Counted from the first letter of the stretch, positions 1 through 9,225 are shown. The stretch is DNA of 64,000 nt from a bacterium OM1 bin76 (GCA_002238785.1 MPNA01000015.1:1-64000), one strand, 5' to 3'. Numbers and translations are program-made. The notes: generated from the letters alone by a model not told the origin.

Positions 1-2
1 AG

Positions 3-152
3 CTCATCGGAGCGATCAACACCTGGACCGACCACTGGAACCAAGACCCCAAACCCTTCATCTGGCACAAAACCGCCCAACAGATCATCACCAAAGTACA
101 ACGAGGACGCGCCGCCCTCCACCACCCAACCAAAACCGCGACGCACCACTAG
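3..152 (+). pseudogene. IS630-family transposase, C-terminal end only
   Basis: The frame enters from the left edge of the window and stops at TAG 150-152, giving 49 residues. They contain the block WNQDPKPFIWHKTA followed by a basic tail, which is the usual C-terminus of IS630/Tc1-like DDE transposases (W-N-x-x-P-x-P-F-x-W-x-K-T-A). The catalytic DDE residues lie outside the window, so intactness cannot be judged. None of its codons ends in T; most end in C or A. The terminal inverted repeat expected just after the stop could not be identified. Confidence 0.75.
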
Positions 153-673
153 CTTGGATCTTCGTTTTAGCATCGGTGCTTGAAGTAGCATCATTTGCCG
201 ACCAAAATCAGGAAAGAGAGCAGTGTTCCTCTGAGCAGGGACACGGTGGCCACGACCAAGACAGAAAGATGTTGGCGATTCTGGTGACCGACCAAAGCTG
301 TACCCGGTCGGCGCGTCGGCTCACTCCAGCGGAGATTTACGCGGTTCTGCCCAGAAGTTCGGAGCCAAACCGATCAACGAGGTCGTTTCGGCCGACGTGA
401 TGACGTGCGTCGCCGTGATCTAGCCTTCTCCTTACACGACAGCGAGAAGGGTATGGCAAAGACTCCCCCATCAAGGGCTAGAGCATCGCCCAGCGGTTGC
501 TAGAGGCCAATCCAACCGACGATTCGATCACAGCGGTCCTGGACAGTCACATCGGCGAGCCAGGCTCTCCAAGCCTTCACCACGCCAGGGTAAACACCAC
601 TGTTGGCCGAATCCCAGCCGGTGGTGCCGAGGTAGGTCTCCTCGTCATTGCCCCTGTGTGTCCCGCGTTATAG
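153..673. other. Decayed or non-coding stretch next to the transposase
   Basis: No convincing gene is present. Short open stretches on the plus strand end quickly. One of them, ending at TAG about 420-422, reads GAKPINEVVSADVMT, loosely like the start of a CBS domain, but it cannot be continued past the stop in any frame. A second stretch around 485-590 reads IAQRLLEANPTDDSI and is unrecognised. This is probably a degraded accessory gene beside the mobile element. Confidence 0.4.
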
Positions 674-1252
674 TTGGATGACCAGACAGCCCCCGTAGTT
701 AGGCCAAAGGGAATGGATGACGATACGGGCCGCGGTAGGCGGTTAACGAGGGTGTGGCGGATTCTCGCGGTCGGAGGGTTGTTGTTGTTGGTGGTGTGGA
801 CCACCAGGGACATCAGATGGGCTCAGGCGGGAGATGTTGGTGGAGACGGTGAGGAAGTGGTGCTGGTCCGGCGTCCAGCCGAGTTGGAGGCGGGTGACGA
901 AGACGACACCCCAACTCCGACTGATAACGATGGGACCGACCGCGATGGTGTGGACACCCCCTACACCGATGAGGACGGGGTTGACACGCCGTATACGGAC
1001 TACGACGGGTTCAACACACCACTAACCGACGGGGATGGGGTAGACACCCCCACACCCACCGACAACGACGGCACCGACAGCGACGGAATAGACACCCCCA
1101 CACCCACCGACAACGACGGCACCGACAGCGACGGAATAGACACCCCCACACCCACCGACAACGACGGCACCGACAGCGACGGAATAGATACGCCGCCTGT
1201 CTCGGTGGACAGTGATGTTGACAGTGGTTCCGACGACTCCGACAGCGATTGA
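674..1252 (+). CDS. Membrane-anchored acidic Asp/Gly repeat protein
   Basis: A 192-residue protein. Residues 1-25 are basic, about 26-43 form one hydrophobic helix (VWRILAVGGLLLLVVW), and the rest is an extremely acidic tail predicted to lie outside the membrane. The tail is built from DNDGTDSDGIDTP-type units and ends in an Asp/Ser run. D-x-D-G-x-D spacing resembles calcium-binding thrombospondin type 3 or dockerin loops, so calcium binding is possible but inferred. The start could instead be the second ATG at 713, which still precedes the helix. The stop overlaps the TTG start of the following phosphotransferase-like gene by four bases, so the two are probably co-translated. Confidence 0.6.
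   Translation: MDDQTAPVVRPKGMDDDTGRGRRLTRVWRILAVGGLLLLVVWTTRDIRWAQAGDVGGDGEEVVLVRRPAELEAGDEDDTPTPTDNDGTDRDGVDTPYTDEDGVDTPYTDYDGFNTPLTDGDGVDTPTPTDNDGTDSDGIDTPTPTDNDGTDSDGIDTPTPTDNDGTDSDGIDTPPVSVDSDVDSGSDDSDSD
1043..1186 (+). repeat. Three identical 48-bp tandem repeats (16 codons each)
   Basis: Units at 1043-1090, 1091-1138 and 1139-1186 look identical. Each encodes DTPTPTDNDGTDSDGI. Diverged units of similar pattern lie upstream from about 908. Identical repeats suggest recent expansion by slippage or unequal recombination, so copy number may vary between strains. Confidence 0.9.
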
Positions 1253-2466
1253 CAGGGCCGGTCGCAGCAGCATCCTCCCAACGGAGAGTCCACTTTCCCG
1301 AAGACCGGGCCCTGGTTGACCTGCCGAAACTGTTCGACACCGATTGGGTCTGGAGGAGATATCGCCGACAATTCGGCACACAGGTGCCCACCCCCAAACA
1401 GCTTCGGTTGGGACTAGTTAGTCAAAGCATCGGGAAACGGGCGCTGGTGAGTTACACGGTTGAATGGTCACCGGACGACTACCTGCCCCCGGAGCATGTG
1501 ACATTGAGGATTGAGCGAGACGGTCCGATCAAACTGTATAGGTATCCCGACGACCCCTACCTGCCTGGCCTACAGATGGCCGCGGATCCGGAATCGGCTC
1601 ATCGACTGGTCAGCAGATATGTCCTGGCATTCCCCGGTCGGCGTTTGCGGGTGGAACGGATCAGGTACCGGCCCGGCAGTCGCGCCGTCCTGCGCCACCG
1701 GTTGGGAAGAGTGAAATTCTACGCGCGGGTGATGCGACCCACAGCAATCCCTGTCTATTTCAAGGCGGGGGAACTGGCCGATCAGTCGGGGTTCGTTCTG
1801 CCTCGGGTGACTGGCCATTGGGCAGAAGGGGCGACGATCTGGCTCTCAGAAATACCGGGCAGGAACATGAGAGGGCAAATCCGAAAGGGGTACACGCCCG
1901 ATCCCACCCTCCTGTTGGAAGGACTGGAAGGCCTGTGGAAATCCCCACCGTCCCCAGGGGTTCGACCATTCAACCTCCCCGGCTTGTACCACCGGGCAAA
2001 GCGGTCCATCAGAAACGCACTCAAGGGCGAGCAACAAGCCCTTAAAGACCTCACACAGGCCACCAGACAACTAGATCCCTTCATCAAAGCGTGGCGGCCA
2101 TCATCTGTCGCTCACAACGACTTTTACGACGACCAGATGCTGGTCCTCCCGGACGGTCGGATTGCATTGGTGGATTTCGAAGAGACCGGAGCGGGAGACC
2201 CATTACTCGACATCGGCAACTTCCTAGCGCACCTCAATTGGATGTTTCTCTTCAAACGCAGAGGCAGAGGCGATGCAAGCGGCCCATACCACACCGAATT
2301 GAGGGAAGCAGCCCTGGAACGTTTCTCTTGGACACCAAGAGAACTGGACCTGCGAGAGGCTGTTTGTCTCTTCAGGGTCTGCACCAACGCCATCCGGCGA
2401 CCCAAACCCGATTGGCGAGATAGGCTCGAAAAGGGCCTCCAGGTGGTCAACACCACCTTGGGATGA
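1249..2466 (+). CDS. Phosphotransferase (aminoglycoside/choline kinase-like fold)
   Basis: A 405-residue cytoplasmic protein starting at TTG 1249 inside the stop of the repeat protein. Residues 288-296 read AHNDFYDDQ, matching the catalytic loop (H-x-D...N/Q) of the APH/choline kinase family. VDFEETG at 308-314 matches the metal-binding DFG-like motif, followed by DPLLDIGNFLAHL, typical of the family. YRPGSRAVLRHRL near 140-152 resembles a conserved N-lobe segment. The substrate is unknown: many family members phosphorylate sugars, lipids or small alcohols rather than antibiotics. Coupling to a surface-type repeat protein hints at a role in envelope or glycan metabolism, which is inference. 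Confidence 0.7.
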   Translation: MTGPVAAASSQRRVHFPEDRALVDLPKLFDTDWVWRRYRRQFGTQVPTPKQLRLGLVSQSIGKRALVSYTVEWSPDDYLPPEHVTLRIERDGPIKLYRYPDDPYLPGLQMAADPESAHRLVSRYVLAFPGRRLRVERIRYRPGSRAVLRHRLGRVKFYARVMRPTAIPVYFKAGELADQSGFVLPRVTGHWAEGATIWLSEIPGRNMRGQIRKGYTPDPTLLLEGLEGLWKSPPSPGVRPFNLPGLYHRAKRSIRNALKGEQQALKDLTQATRQLDPFIKAWRPSSVAHNDFYDDQMLVLPDGRIALVDFEETGAGDPLLDIGNFLAHLNWMFLFKRRGRGDASGPYHTELREAALERFSWTPRELDLREAVCLFRVCTNAIRRPKPDWRDRLEKGLQVVNTTLG

Positions 2467-2596
2467 CTTAACCCAGGTTCTGGTGATGGGGCGTCGGCCA
2501 CACCACTGATTCAATACCTCGACTTCCGCCGCACTGGGGTAACGCCTAAGTCTCCGCGAAACTGGGAGCGATTCGGAACCGCCACCCCTCCGACGT

Positions 2597-3824
2597 TCAG
2601 GACCTTGCTGAGTGTTTCGTGGTTTGTGTTTCGCTCTTTGGCATCCGGTAACCGACGCGGGGCTCGGTGAAGATATAGGTGGGGTGGTCGGCTTGTTCCC
2701 CGAGCGTTCGGCGGAGTTTGCTTACGATGGTGCGCATGGGCCGCATGTCCCCTCCTTCGACGTCTCCCCAGACGCGGTTCAATAGGTGGTCGTAGGTCAC
2801 CACCCGCCCGGCGTGGGTTGAGAGTTCGGAGAGCATCCTGTATTCCATTGCCGCCAGCGGCACGGGTCGACCGGCCAGGTTTACCGTGTGTTCGTTGTAG
2901 TCGATGGTCAGGTCGCCCCGGATGTAGGGCTTCAACGGTTCGGACGCCGCCCGCCTCCGTAGGACCGCTCGGATCCTGACAGATGGCCAACCCCAGACCG
3001 GTGTCCCCTTCGTGTTTTCCGGTTTCCACCCTTGAGAACTTCCGAAACAGGTGCGGCAGGCTCTCAGCGGGGATGCCCCTGCCCTCGTCGGCCACCGACA
3101 CGGCGACGTGAACACCTTTGCGCTCGGCCGTGACCCTGATCACCGACGACTCCGGGGAATTCCGAGCCGCATTGGACAGCAGGTTGGTCAGCACCTGGAC
3201 TATGCGACGGCGGTCCGCCATTCCCCGGGGCAAATCCGGATCGATATCGATGGCCAGATTGCTTCTTCCGCCTGCACTGGCAAAGGTGCTCCGGGCCCGG
3301 TCCAATAGCACGCCAGGGTCTGCGGGTTCGGGACTGACGGCCAAGGTGCCCGTTTCGATGCGCGCCACGTCCAACAGGTCGGAAACCAGATGGTTCAGAT
3401 GGTCAACCTGGTCATCGATGATACGAAAGAACTGGCGAATGACCGCGGGATCAAGTTCCACGGCCGAACCCAGCACAGTTGCCGCGGAACCCTTGATAGA
3501 AATAAGGGGCCCTCGCAGTTCGTGGCTGACCATCGCCAGAAACTCGGCCCGCAACCGCTCCAACTCCTCCACCGCCGCCATGTCCTGCATATTGACCACC
3601 ACCGACTCGACCGCTCCTTCAGCAGACAGGATCGGAGTCGCGTTCAACAGCACCGTGACTTCCCGCCCGTCAGGCACTCCCAGGACAATCTCCTCCGCCC
3701 GCACCGTCTCCCCCAAGCTCAGCGCCCGCTCCAGGGGGAACTCCCGCATGGAAATCTCCCGCCCATCGGCCCGCCAGCAGGTCACCACTTCCAAAAGCAT
3801 CTGGGGCAGGCCTTCGGGAGTCAA
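2597..3824 (-). pseudogene. Deletion-fused hybrid histidine kinase / winged-helix response regulator remnant
   Basis: Reading from 3824 down are a truncated PAS-like region, a HisKA domain (FLAMVSHELRGPL) and an HATPase domain with N box (NLLSNAARNS), G1 (DEGRGIP) and G2 (GDTGLGLAIC). Directly after GLGLAIC, at about 2974-2982, homology jumps to a different frame with RIRAVLRRRA and a complete OmpR-type winged helix ending at 2597 (VWGDVEGGDMRPMRTIVSKL, YIFTEPRVGYRM). The end of the ATPase domain and the whole receiver, including its phospho-Asp, are missing, and the joint is out of frame. A stop codon also lies just upstream of the first possible TTG start, so the PAS domain is cut. The likely ancestor is a single-chain kinase-receiver-DNA-binding protein, or a kinase and regulator pair in one operon. 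Confidence 0.8.
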
Positions 3825-3900
3825 ACCGTTGGGAGTTGCTCACCGGGGTGCTAGCCTTTTTCTGCGTGCCAGGCAGTAAACGACAACACCACTGTCGGCC

Positions 3901-5766
3901 ATGCATCTAGCCCCGGGTTCGGAGCGTCGACGGAAATGGGGCGTCGGAACCTGGGTGGTGGTTGCGATGATCCTCCTTCTTCTGTTTCGCTGGCTGGCAG
4001 GAGTTGGTTCAGACGGACCCAACCCCAACGGGGAGGAGGAAAGCAGCGCCGGGGGAAGCCTGACTTCTTCTGAGAGTGCCCCTTCCCTCATGTCGCCACC
4101 TACGGCAGCCACAATCAGTGCCGCACCCAACACAGGTCGTGGGTCTTCTTCGATGCCACCCCTGCTGTCCCCAACCACCACAGCGCCCAGGACATGCGGC
4201 GGCCCTGCTTCTCCAGCGTCTGGGCCGGAGCAGGCCCCGCCCCGGGTGGTGGAAATCGGTGACCGCGACCCGGTGTCGGTGGCCGTGGCGGTTTCGGAGA
4301 CTCTCTATCGATGCGCGGATGACGTGGTCGTGGCTGATCCGTCCAACTTGGACACGGCGGCGGTGGCCGCCCAACTGGCCGTTCAACTCCAATCCCCGCT
4401 CCTCTACTTTGTACCGGGTGAACCCTCGGCACAAGTCCTGACCTCCGAACTACATCGGCTGCAACCTGAACGGGCATGGCTCATAGACGGGATGCCAGCC
4501 TCCTTGGCCCCTGCCGGAGTGAGCATCGTATGGATGCCTTCCACATCCGGTGAGCTGATCAGATGGATCGAGTCCCATCACCCCACGGTGCAGACAGGGT
4601 ATTTTCCAACCACAAACCACCCGTCTCTACATTCGATGGTGATTACCGGAGGAACCCTGGACAAGGTTCTCGCCCCGTACTTTTCGCCATCCGGTACCCC
4701 GGCGCAGGGCATCGTGATAGGGGCGGCCGACCGCAAGCTAAGGTCTCCGCGCCTATGGCTGATTGACCCGCGGCTGCCTGCGGGCGGACTGGTAATAGCC
4801 GCAGCGGTATCCCTTTTGGGGGAAGGAGCCCTTTACTGGAACCCGGAGGAAGTGGGGGGATGGAACGATGCGGATCGGGTGCTCGAAGAGTATGTCGAGG
4901 GTATGAGAGAGATTTGGATCGTGGGAGACATCTCAGAATCATCCCGGTGGCTTTTGGAAACCACCCTCACAGGTAGGGAACTGCCCGGAGGGGGTCGGAT
5001 CATGTTCCCCGACCGGCGCCTGTTGGCATTCTACGGGGGCGTCAGCACCCCCGCTCTCGGTGTCCTGGGCGAACAAGACCCCCCGCAAGCATTGAAACGC
5101 ATGACACCGTTCCTCGAGGAATATGCAGCCGACGGGGTGATGACGATCCCAACCTTCGAAATCATCACCACACTCGCCACCGAACTACCTGGAACCGGCG
5201 GCAACTACTCGGCCGGGTTCTCCATCAGGGCACTGTCCCCATGGATCCAGTACGCGGCCCAGGAGGACGTATATGTAGTCCTGGACCTCCAACCAGGCAG
5301 GTCCGACTTCTTGACCCAAGCGCGCCGGTACGAAGAACTGCTCAAGTTGCCTCACGTGGGCCTGGCCCTCGATCCCGAATGGCGGCTAGGCCCCAACCAG
5401 GTGCACCTGCGTCAAATAGGATCCGTGACAGCCTCCGAGGTGAATTCGGTATCCAAATGGCTATCGGAACTGGTAAGAGAGGAAAAGCTCCCCCAAAAGT
5501 TGTTCATGATTCACCAATTCAGGACAGACATGATCCACAACCGCGAGTCCCTCACCGTTCCCCCCGAGCTAGCGGTGGTCATACACATGGACGGCCAAGG
5601 ACCCCTAAGTACCAAATACAACACATGGGCGGTGCTCCAGCAGGGCTCCGAAGACCGAAAGTGGCTCTGGGGATGGAAGAACTTCTTCGATGAGGACAGC
5701 CCCATGGCCACCCCCCAAGAGGTCCTGGATCTCCAACCCTCACCCGTGTTCGTCAGCTACCAGTAG
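3901..5766 (+). CDS. Exported membrane-anchored protein with cell-wall-binding-repeat-like domain
   Basis: 621 residues. A basic N-terminus precedes a hydrophobic segment at about 14-34 (WGVGTWVVVAMILLLLFRWL), a signal anchor or signal peptide. A Ser/Pro/Thr-rich linker follows to about 115. Residues about 118-200 (SVAVAVSETLY, VVVADPSNLDTAAVAAQLA, PLLYFVP, ERAWLIDG) have the alternating pattern of a cell wall binding repeat 2 (CWB2) unit. The remaining 400 residues include strand/helix repeats (YVVLDLQPGRSDFL, VGLALDPEW, KLFMIHQF) suggestive of a TIM-barrel-like fold of unknown activity. It is transcribed away from the broken kinase and stands alone. Function unknown; surface location is inferred. 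Confidence 0.65.
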   Translation: MHLAPGSERRRKWGVGTWVVVAMILLLLFRWLAGVGSDGPNPNGEEESSAGGSLTSSESAPSLMSPPTAATISAAPNTGRGSSSMPPLLSPTTTAPRTCGGPASPASGPEQAPPRVVEIGDRDPVSVAVAVSETLYRCADDVVVADPSNLDTAAVAAQLAVQLQSPLLYFVPGEPSAQVLTSELHRLQPERAWLIDGMPASLAPAGVSIVWMPSTSGELIRWIESHHPTVQTGYFPTTNHPSLHSMVITGGTLDKVLAPYFSPSGTPAQGIVIGAADRKLRSPRLWLIDPRLPAGGLVIAAAVSLLGEGALYWNPEEVGGWNDADRVLEEYVEGMREIWIVGDISESSRWLLETTLTGRELPGGGRIMFPDRRLLAFYGGVSTPALGVLGEQDPPQALKRMTPFLEEYAADGVMTIPTFEIITTLATELPGTGGNYSAGFSIRALSPWIQYAAQEDVYVVLDLQPGRSDFLTQARRYEELLKLPHVGLALDPEWRLGPNQVHLRQIGSVTASEVNSVSKWLSELVREEKLPQKLFMIHQFRTDMIHNRESLTVPPELAVVIHMDGQGPLSTKYNTWAVLQQGSEDRKWLWGWKNFFDEDSPMATPQEVLDLQPSPVFVSYQ

Positions 5767-5952
5767 ACGCCTAAAACAGGCTCCACCTGAAGCCGTGAAC
5801 ACCCGCGGATCCTGATGCATATGGATGGCTCTCCCGGCGGTTCCTGATGTTTCATTGAGTCTGCAGTTCCAGGTCAAGTCCTTATTCTTACCATACCCCC
5901 AGGCTCGGATCTACTGTGAAGATACGGGCAACCATGGCAAGGAGTTCACCGC

Positions 5953-6936
5953 ATGAACCAGATGAGAACCGGATCGGGAGACCCTCCCATTCCGCCACCT
6001 TCAGTCGCAGATGTGCAGGAGGCAGCCCGACGGATAAGCGGGGTGGCGATTCGCTCGCCGCTATTGAAGTACAAGTCTTCTGACTCCACAGAGCCCATCT
6101 GGCTCAAGGCAGAGTGCCTCCAGCCGGTTGGGTCTTTCAAGCTGCGGGGAGTGTTCAACTGGGCACGGTCACTGTCCGACGCTGATCTTGCAAAGGGAGT
6201 GAGCACCCAGAGCGCTGGCAACACCGCGCAAGCCCTCGGGTACGCGGCCCGACTGCTTGGGGTCCCGGCCCGTAGCCTCTTGCCCGACACTGCACCGAAG
6301 GTGAAGGTCGACGGGGTACGCGCCTACGGCGTCACGCCGGTACCGGTGCCGTTCTCGGCCCTGATGGACTACGTGTTTGACAAGGGATGGGAGAACGAGC
6401 CGTACAGCTTCCTCAACCCTTGGGGGGACCCCTCAATGCTGGCGGGCTCAGGAACGATCGGGATCGAGATCCTGGATGACCTTGCGGAGGTGACAGCGAT
6501 CTATGTGCCGGTAGGAGGAGGAGGACTGGTGGCTGCGATAGGCAGTGTGATCAAAGAACAGCGACCGTCCGTGGAGATCGTCGGTGTTCAAAGCACGGCC
6601 TGTCCCTCTCTGGGTGCAGCCCTGGACGCCGGCGAACCGAGGTGGGTGAAGGCGGGAGAGACCATTTGTGACGGCACGATGGTGCCGGTGGTGGTCGATG
6701 AGATGTACCCGCTGGTGAGTTCTGTGGTCGACAGAGTCGTCCTGGTTTCGGAAGCCGACGTCCGCACGGCCATCGCTCATCTGGCATTGAGAAACAAGCT
6801 GGTGGTCGAGGGGTCCGGGGCCATGTCCCTGGCGGCCGCCCTCGGGGAGGAGCGGGATGGGCCGGTAGCTTGCATTCTGAGCGGTGGGAGCATCGGCGCC
6901 GACCGGTTGGCGGACATCCTGGCCACAGAGGGCTAG
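5953..6936 (+). CDS. Threonine/serine dehydratase-like PLP enzyme
   Basis: A 327-residue fold-type II PLP enzyme. The cofactor lysine lies in PVGSFKLRGV (about residue 59), the substrate-binding loop is SAGNTAQA, the glycine-rich phosphate loop is VPVGGGGLVAAI, and the C-terminal LSGGS is typical. The family deaminates L-threonine or L-serine to 2-oxoacids and ammonia; serine racemase is the main alternative. There is no C-terminal ACT regulatory domain, so it is the short catabolic type. AAGGAG at 5939-5944 sits 8 bases before the ATG. It ends 14 bases before the convergent hutH stop. Confidence 0.85.
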   Translation: MNQMRTGSGDPPIPPPSVADVQEAARRISGVAIRSPLLKYKSSDSTEPIWLKAECLQPVGSFKLRGVFNWARSLSDADLAKGVSTQSAGNTAQALGYAARLLGVPARSLLPDTAPKVKVDGVRAYGVTPVPVPFSALMDYVFDKGWENEPYSFLNPWGDPSMLAGSGTIGIEILDDLAEVTAIYVPVGGGGLVAAIGSVIKEQRPSVEIVGVQSTACPSLGAALDAGEPRWVKAGETICDGTMVPVVVDEMYPLVSSVVDRVVLVSEADVRTAIAHLALRNKLVVEGSGAMSLAAALGEERDGPVACILSGGSIGADRLADILATEG

Positions 6937-6950
6937 GATACCGCCAAGCC

Positions 6951-8477
6951 TCAGTTGAGGGGTCCCGTCACCGTCTCGACGGCCCTTACAAGCCTCTCTT
7001 CCTTGAGTAGGTGCTCAGCCGCTTGCAGTTCGGGCGCCAGAGACCGATCGGGACCGGGACCCCGAACCCGGGTGCGCAGCAGGTCCACGGCCGCCGCGGT
7101 GGCATCAGCCGGCACAAGGGGGGCGCGAAGTTCCACGGCCCGAGCCGCGGTGACCCACTCGACGGCCAGGATGCGGCGCAGGTTGTCGACCACGCGGCGA
7201 AGTTTGCGGGCCGCACCCCAGCCCATCGAGACATGGTCCTCTTGCATGGCCGAGGTGGGGAGCGAATCGACCACGGCGGGGGCGGCCAGGCGGCGGTTCT
7301 CGGCGCACATTGCAGCGGCGGTGTATTGGGCGATCATCAAACCGCTGTCGACACCGGGGTCGGCTGCCAGGAAAGGAGGTAGACCGTGGGAGCGGTTGTA
7401 GTCGAGCAACCGGTCGAGACGACGCTCGGCGATAGCTCCGACCTCGGCCAAGGCGATCGCCAGGTAATCGGCCGCCATTGCCACGGGGGCCCCATGAAAA
7501 TTGCCACAAGACTCGATCCGAAAGTCCGGTAGCACCATCGGATTGTCGATGGCCGACGCCAATTCTCGGTTTGCCACGTCCGTCACGAACTCCAGGGTGT
7601 CACGCGCCGCCCCATGAACCTGGGGAGTGCACCGGATCGAGTAAGCGTCCTGCACACGAATGTCGTCGGTTCGATGGCTGGCCACGATCGGCGACCCGGC
7701 CAGCATGACCCGGAGGTTCGCGGCGCTTTTCCCTTGACCTGGATGCGGCCTGAGCGCCTGAAGGTCGGCAGCGTATGCACGGTCGGTAGCCAGGAGACCC
7801 TCGACGCTGAGGGCCGCCGCGACATCGGCCACAGTGAGGAGGTGAGTAGCGTCATGAACCGCAAGACACAGCATGCCCAGGATGCCATCGGTGCCATTGA
7901 TGAGCGCCAAGCCCTCCTTCTCCAGCAGTTCCACTGGCTCGATACCTGCTTGAGCCATTGCCGCCCCGCCTTCCAGTACACCTTCATCGCTGAGCACCTC
8001 CCCCTCCCCCATGAGGACCAGCGCGGCGTGTGCCAGAGGCGCCAGGTCGCCACTGGCGCCGAGGGAGCCATACTCGGGGACAACGGGAACGACACCGGCG
8101 TTGATCATCCGCACCAGCGTCTCGGCAACCAGCGGCCGGGCGCCGGACGCTCCAAGCGCCAGGGTCCGCGCCCGCAGGAACATCATGGCCCGTACCACTT
8201 CGGTCTCCACAGCCGACCCCATCCCGGCCGCGTGGGACCGGATCATGGAACGCTGAAGTGCGGCCCGCCGGTCGGGGGGAATCGTGGTGGTGGCCAGGGC
8301 GCCGAAGCCGGTGGAAATGCCGTAGGTGGGCCCGCCCTCCGCCAAGTGTTCGACGATGCGGCGAGCAACGGCCATCCGCTCGATGGCGGCATCGCTGAGC
8401 CGGACCTGCTCCCCTCGCCGCGCCACTGCTACAACATCGCAGATGGTTACACCCAAACCTTCGAGTTCCAAAGACAT
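6951..8477 (-). CDS. hutH: Histidine ammonia-lyase
   Basis: 508 residues from ATG 8477; an upstream ATG at 8528 would overlap the iclR gene and adds unconserved residues. It catalyses the first step of histidine breakdown, L-histidine to urocanate plus ammonia. YGSLGASGDLAPLAH contains the Ala-Ser-Gly triad (141-143) that cyclises into the MIO electrophile, and TYGISTGFG (51-59) carries the catalytic tyrosine. Length fits the family (about 510). It starts 10 bases after the IclR regulator stop, so the two are probably co-transcribed, divergently from hutU-def-hutF-hutI. Confidence 0.95.
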   Translation of the reverse strand: MSLELEGLGVTICDVVAVARRGEQVRLSDAAIERMAVARRIVEHLAEGGPTYGISTGFGALATTTIPPDRRAALQRSMIRSHAAGMGSAVETEVVRAMMFLRARTLALGASGARPLVAETLVRMINAGVVPVVPEYGSLGASGDLAPLAHAALVLMGEGEVLSDEGVLEGGAAMAQAGIEPVELLEKEGLALINGTDGILGMLCLAVHDATHLLTVADVAAALSVEGLLATDRAYAADLQALRPHPGQGKSAANLRVMLAGSPIVASHRTDDIRVQDAYSIRCTPQVHGAARDTLEFVTDVANRELASAIDNPMVLPDFRIESCGNFHGAPVAMAADYLAIALAEVGAIAERRLDRLLDYNRSHGLPPFLAADPGVDSGLMIAQYTAAAMCAENRRLAAPAVVDSLPTSAMQEDHVSMGWGAARKLRRVVDNLRRILAVEWVTAARAVELRAPLVPADATAAAVDLLRTRVRGPGPDRSLAPELQAAEHLLKEERLVRAVETVTGPLN

Positions 8478-8487
8478 AGAGCTTCGA

Positions 8488-9225
8488 CTAAACCCTTCCA
8501 AAAGAGGTCGAGGTAGACACCGCCACATCTACCACGGCCGCCCTGGCAACTTCCAAGCGCCTCCCGACGATCCGCTCCGCGGGGCCCAGCACCGATAGGG
8601 CCCCTATCACGCCTGACGACTCATGGATGGGCGCCACCACCGCGGTGACATCGGGCTCGATCGCCCCGGTGTTGATCACCGCCTTCGGCCGGACCCCGAG
8701 CGCCGAGGCTTCGCTGAGCAGGGCCTCACCAACCGCCGTTCCCTCGAGCGGCACCGACTTTCCCACCCAGCCGACGTGACGGATAGCCCGCCGACTTTCG
8801 ACCGTGGCAATGTAGACCGCCTCTTGCCCGTCCCGCACCGCCAGATACGCAGATTCTCCGGTGACCTCCGCCAGACGCTGCAGGCCAGGTTGGGCCGCCG
8901 CCATGAGCCGGGCATAGGGACCCCACTGGAAAGAGGCCAGAGCGATGCGTACGAACGCCGGTCCGACCGAGTACCGACCCCGGTCGTCCCGCACTAGATA
9001 TCCCCGGTTTGTCAGAAGCCGTAGATGCCGCAAGGCGGTGCTGGTCGGGATGCCAGCCTCGGCTGCCGCGTCCGTCAGGGTAGCCGCCCCGCTGGTGATA
9101 ACCGTGTCCAGTAGGGCGAGCACCCGCTCCGCCGAGCGTGACTTGTGGAGGGCCGATGAGGGCTCGCCATCGGATGGAGCCCCATCGGGAGCCATCCGAT
9201 CGGATCTGAGGCCGGAGGGTTTCAT
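8488..9225 (-). CDS. IclR-family regulator, probable hut regulator
   Basis: 245 residues from ATG 9225; a longer frame reaches 9399 but would run across the divergent promoter into hutU. The N-terminal winged helix (SAERVLALLDTV, LTDAAAEAGIPTSTALRHL, RGYLVRDDRGRYSVG) is followed by the IclR effector domain (SAYLAVRDGQEAVYIATV, VPLEGTAVGEALL, GVIGALSVLGP). Location between hutH and hutU implies control of histidine catabolism; the ligand is likely urocanate or a pathway intermediate, which is inference. It may also control itself, given a palindrome over its start codon. Confidence 0.85.
   Translation of the reverse strand: MKPSGLRSDRMAPDGAPSDGEPSSALHKSRSAERVLALLDTVITSGAATLTDAAAEAGIPTSTALRHLRLLTNRGYLVRDDRGRYSVGPAFVRIALASFQWGPYARLMAAAQPGLQRLAEVTGESAYLAVRDGQEAVYIATVESRRAIRHVGWVGKSVPLEGTAVGEALLSEASALGVRPKAVINTGAIEPDVTAVVAPIHESSGVIGALSVLGPAERIVGRRLEVARAAVVDVAVSTSTSFGRV

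Noticed and set aside
153-673. CBS-domain gene suggested by SADVMT near 400
   Set aside because: Only one short motif-like stretch is visible, followed at once by a stop, and no continuation exists in other frames.
1043-1186. CRISPR-like repeat array
   Set aside because: The units are contiguous with no spacers, are a multiple of three in length, and lie in frame inside a coding region.
1000-1397. Three minus-strand open frames opposite the Asp/Gly-repeat gene
   Set aside because: They are long only because of the repeat; their products are low-complexity mirror images (CRCRRC-, GVGVS-type) and no ribosome site or conserved motif is seen.
7614-8516. Plus-strand 300-codon frame opposite hutH
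   Set aside because: hutH is certain from its active-site motif; the antisense product has no recognisable domain and reflects GC-rich third positions.
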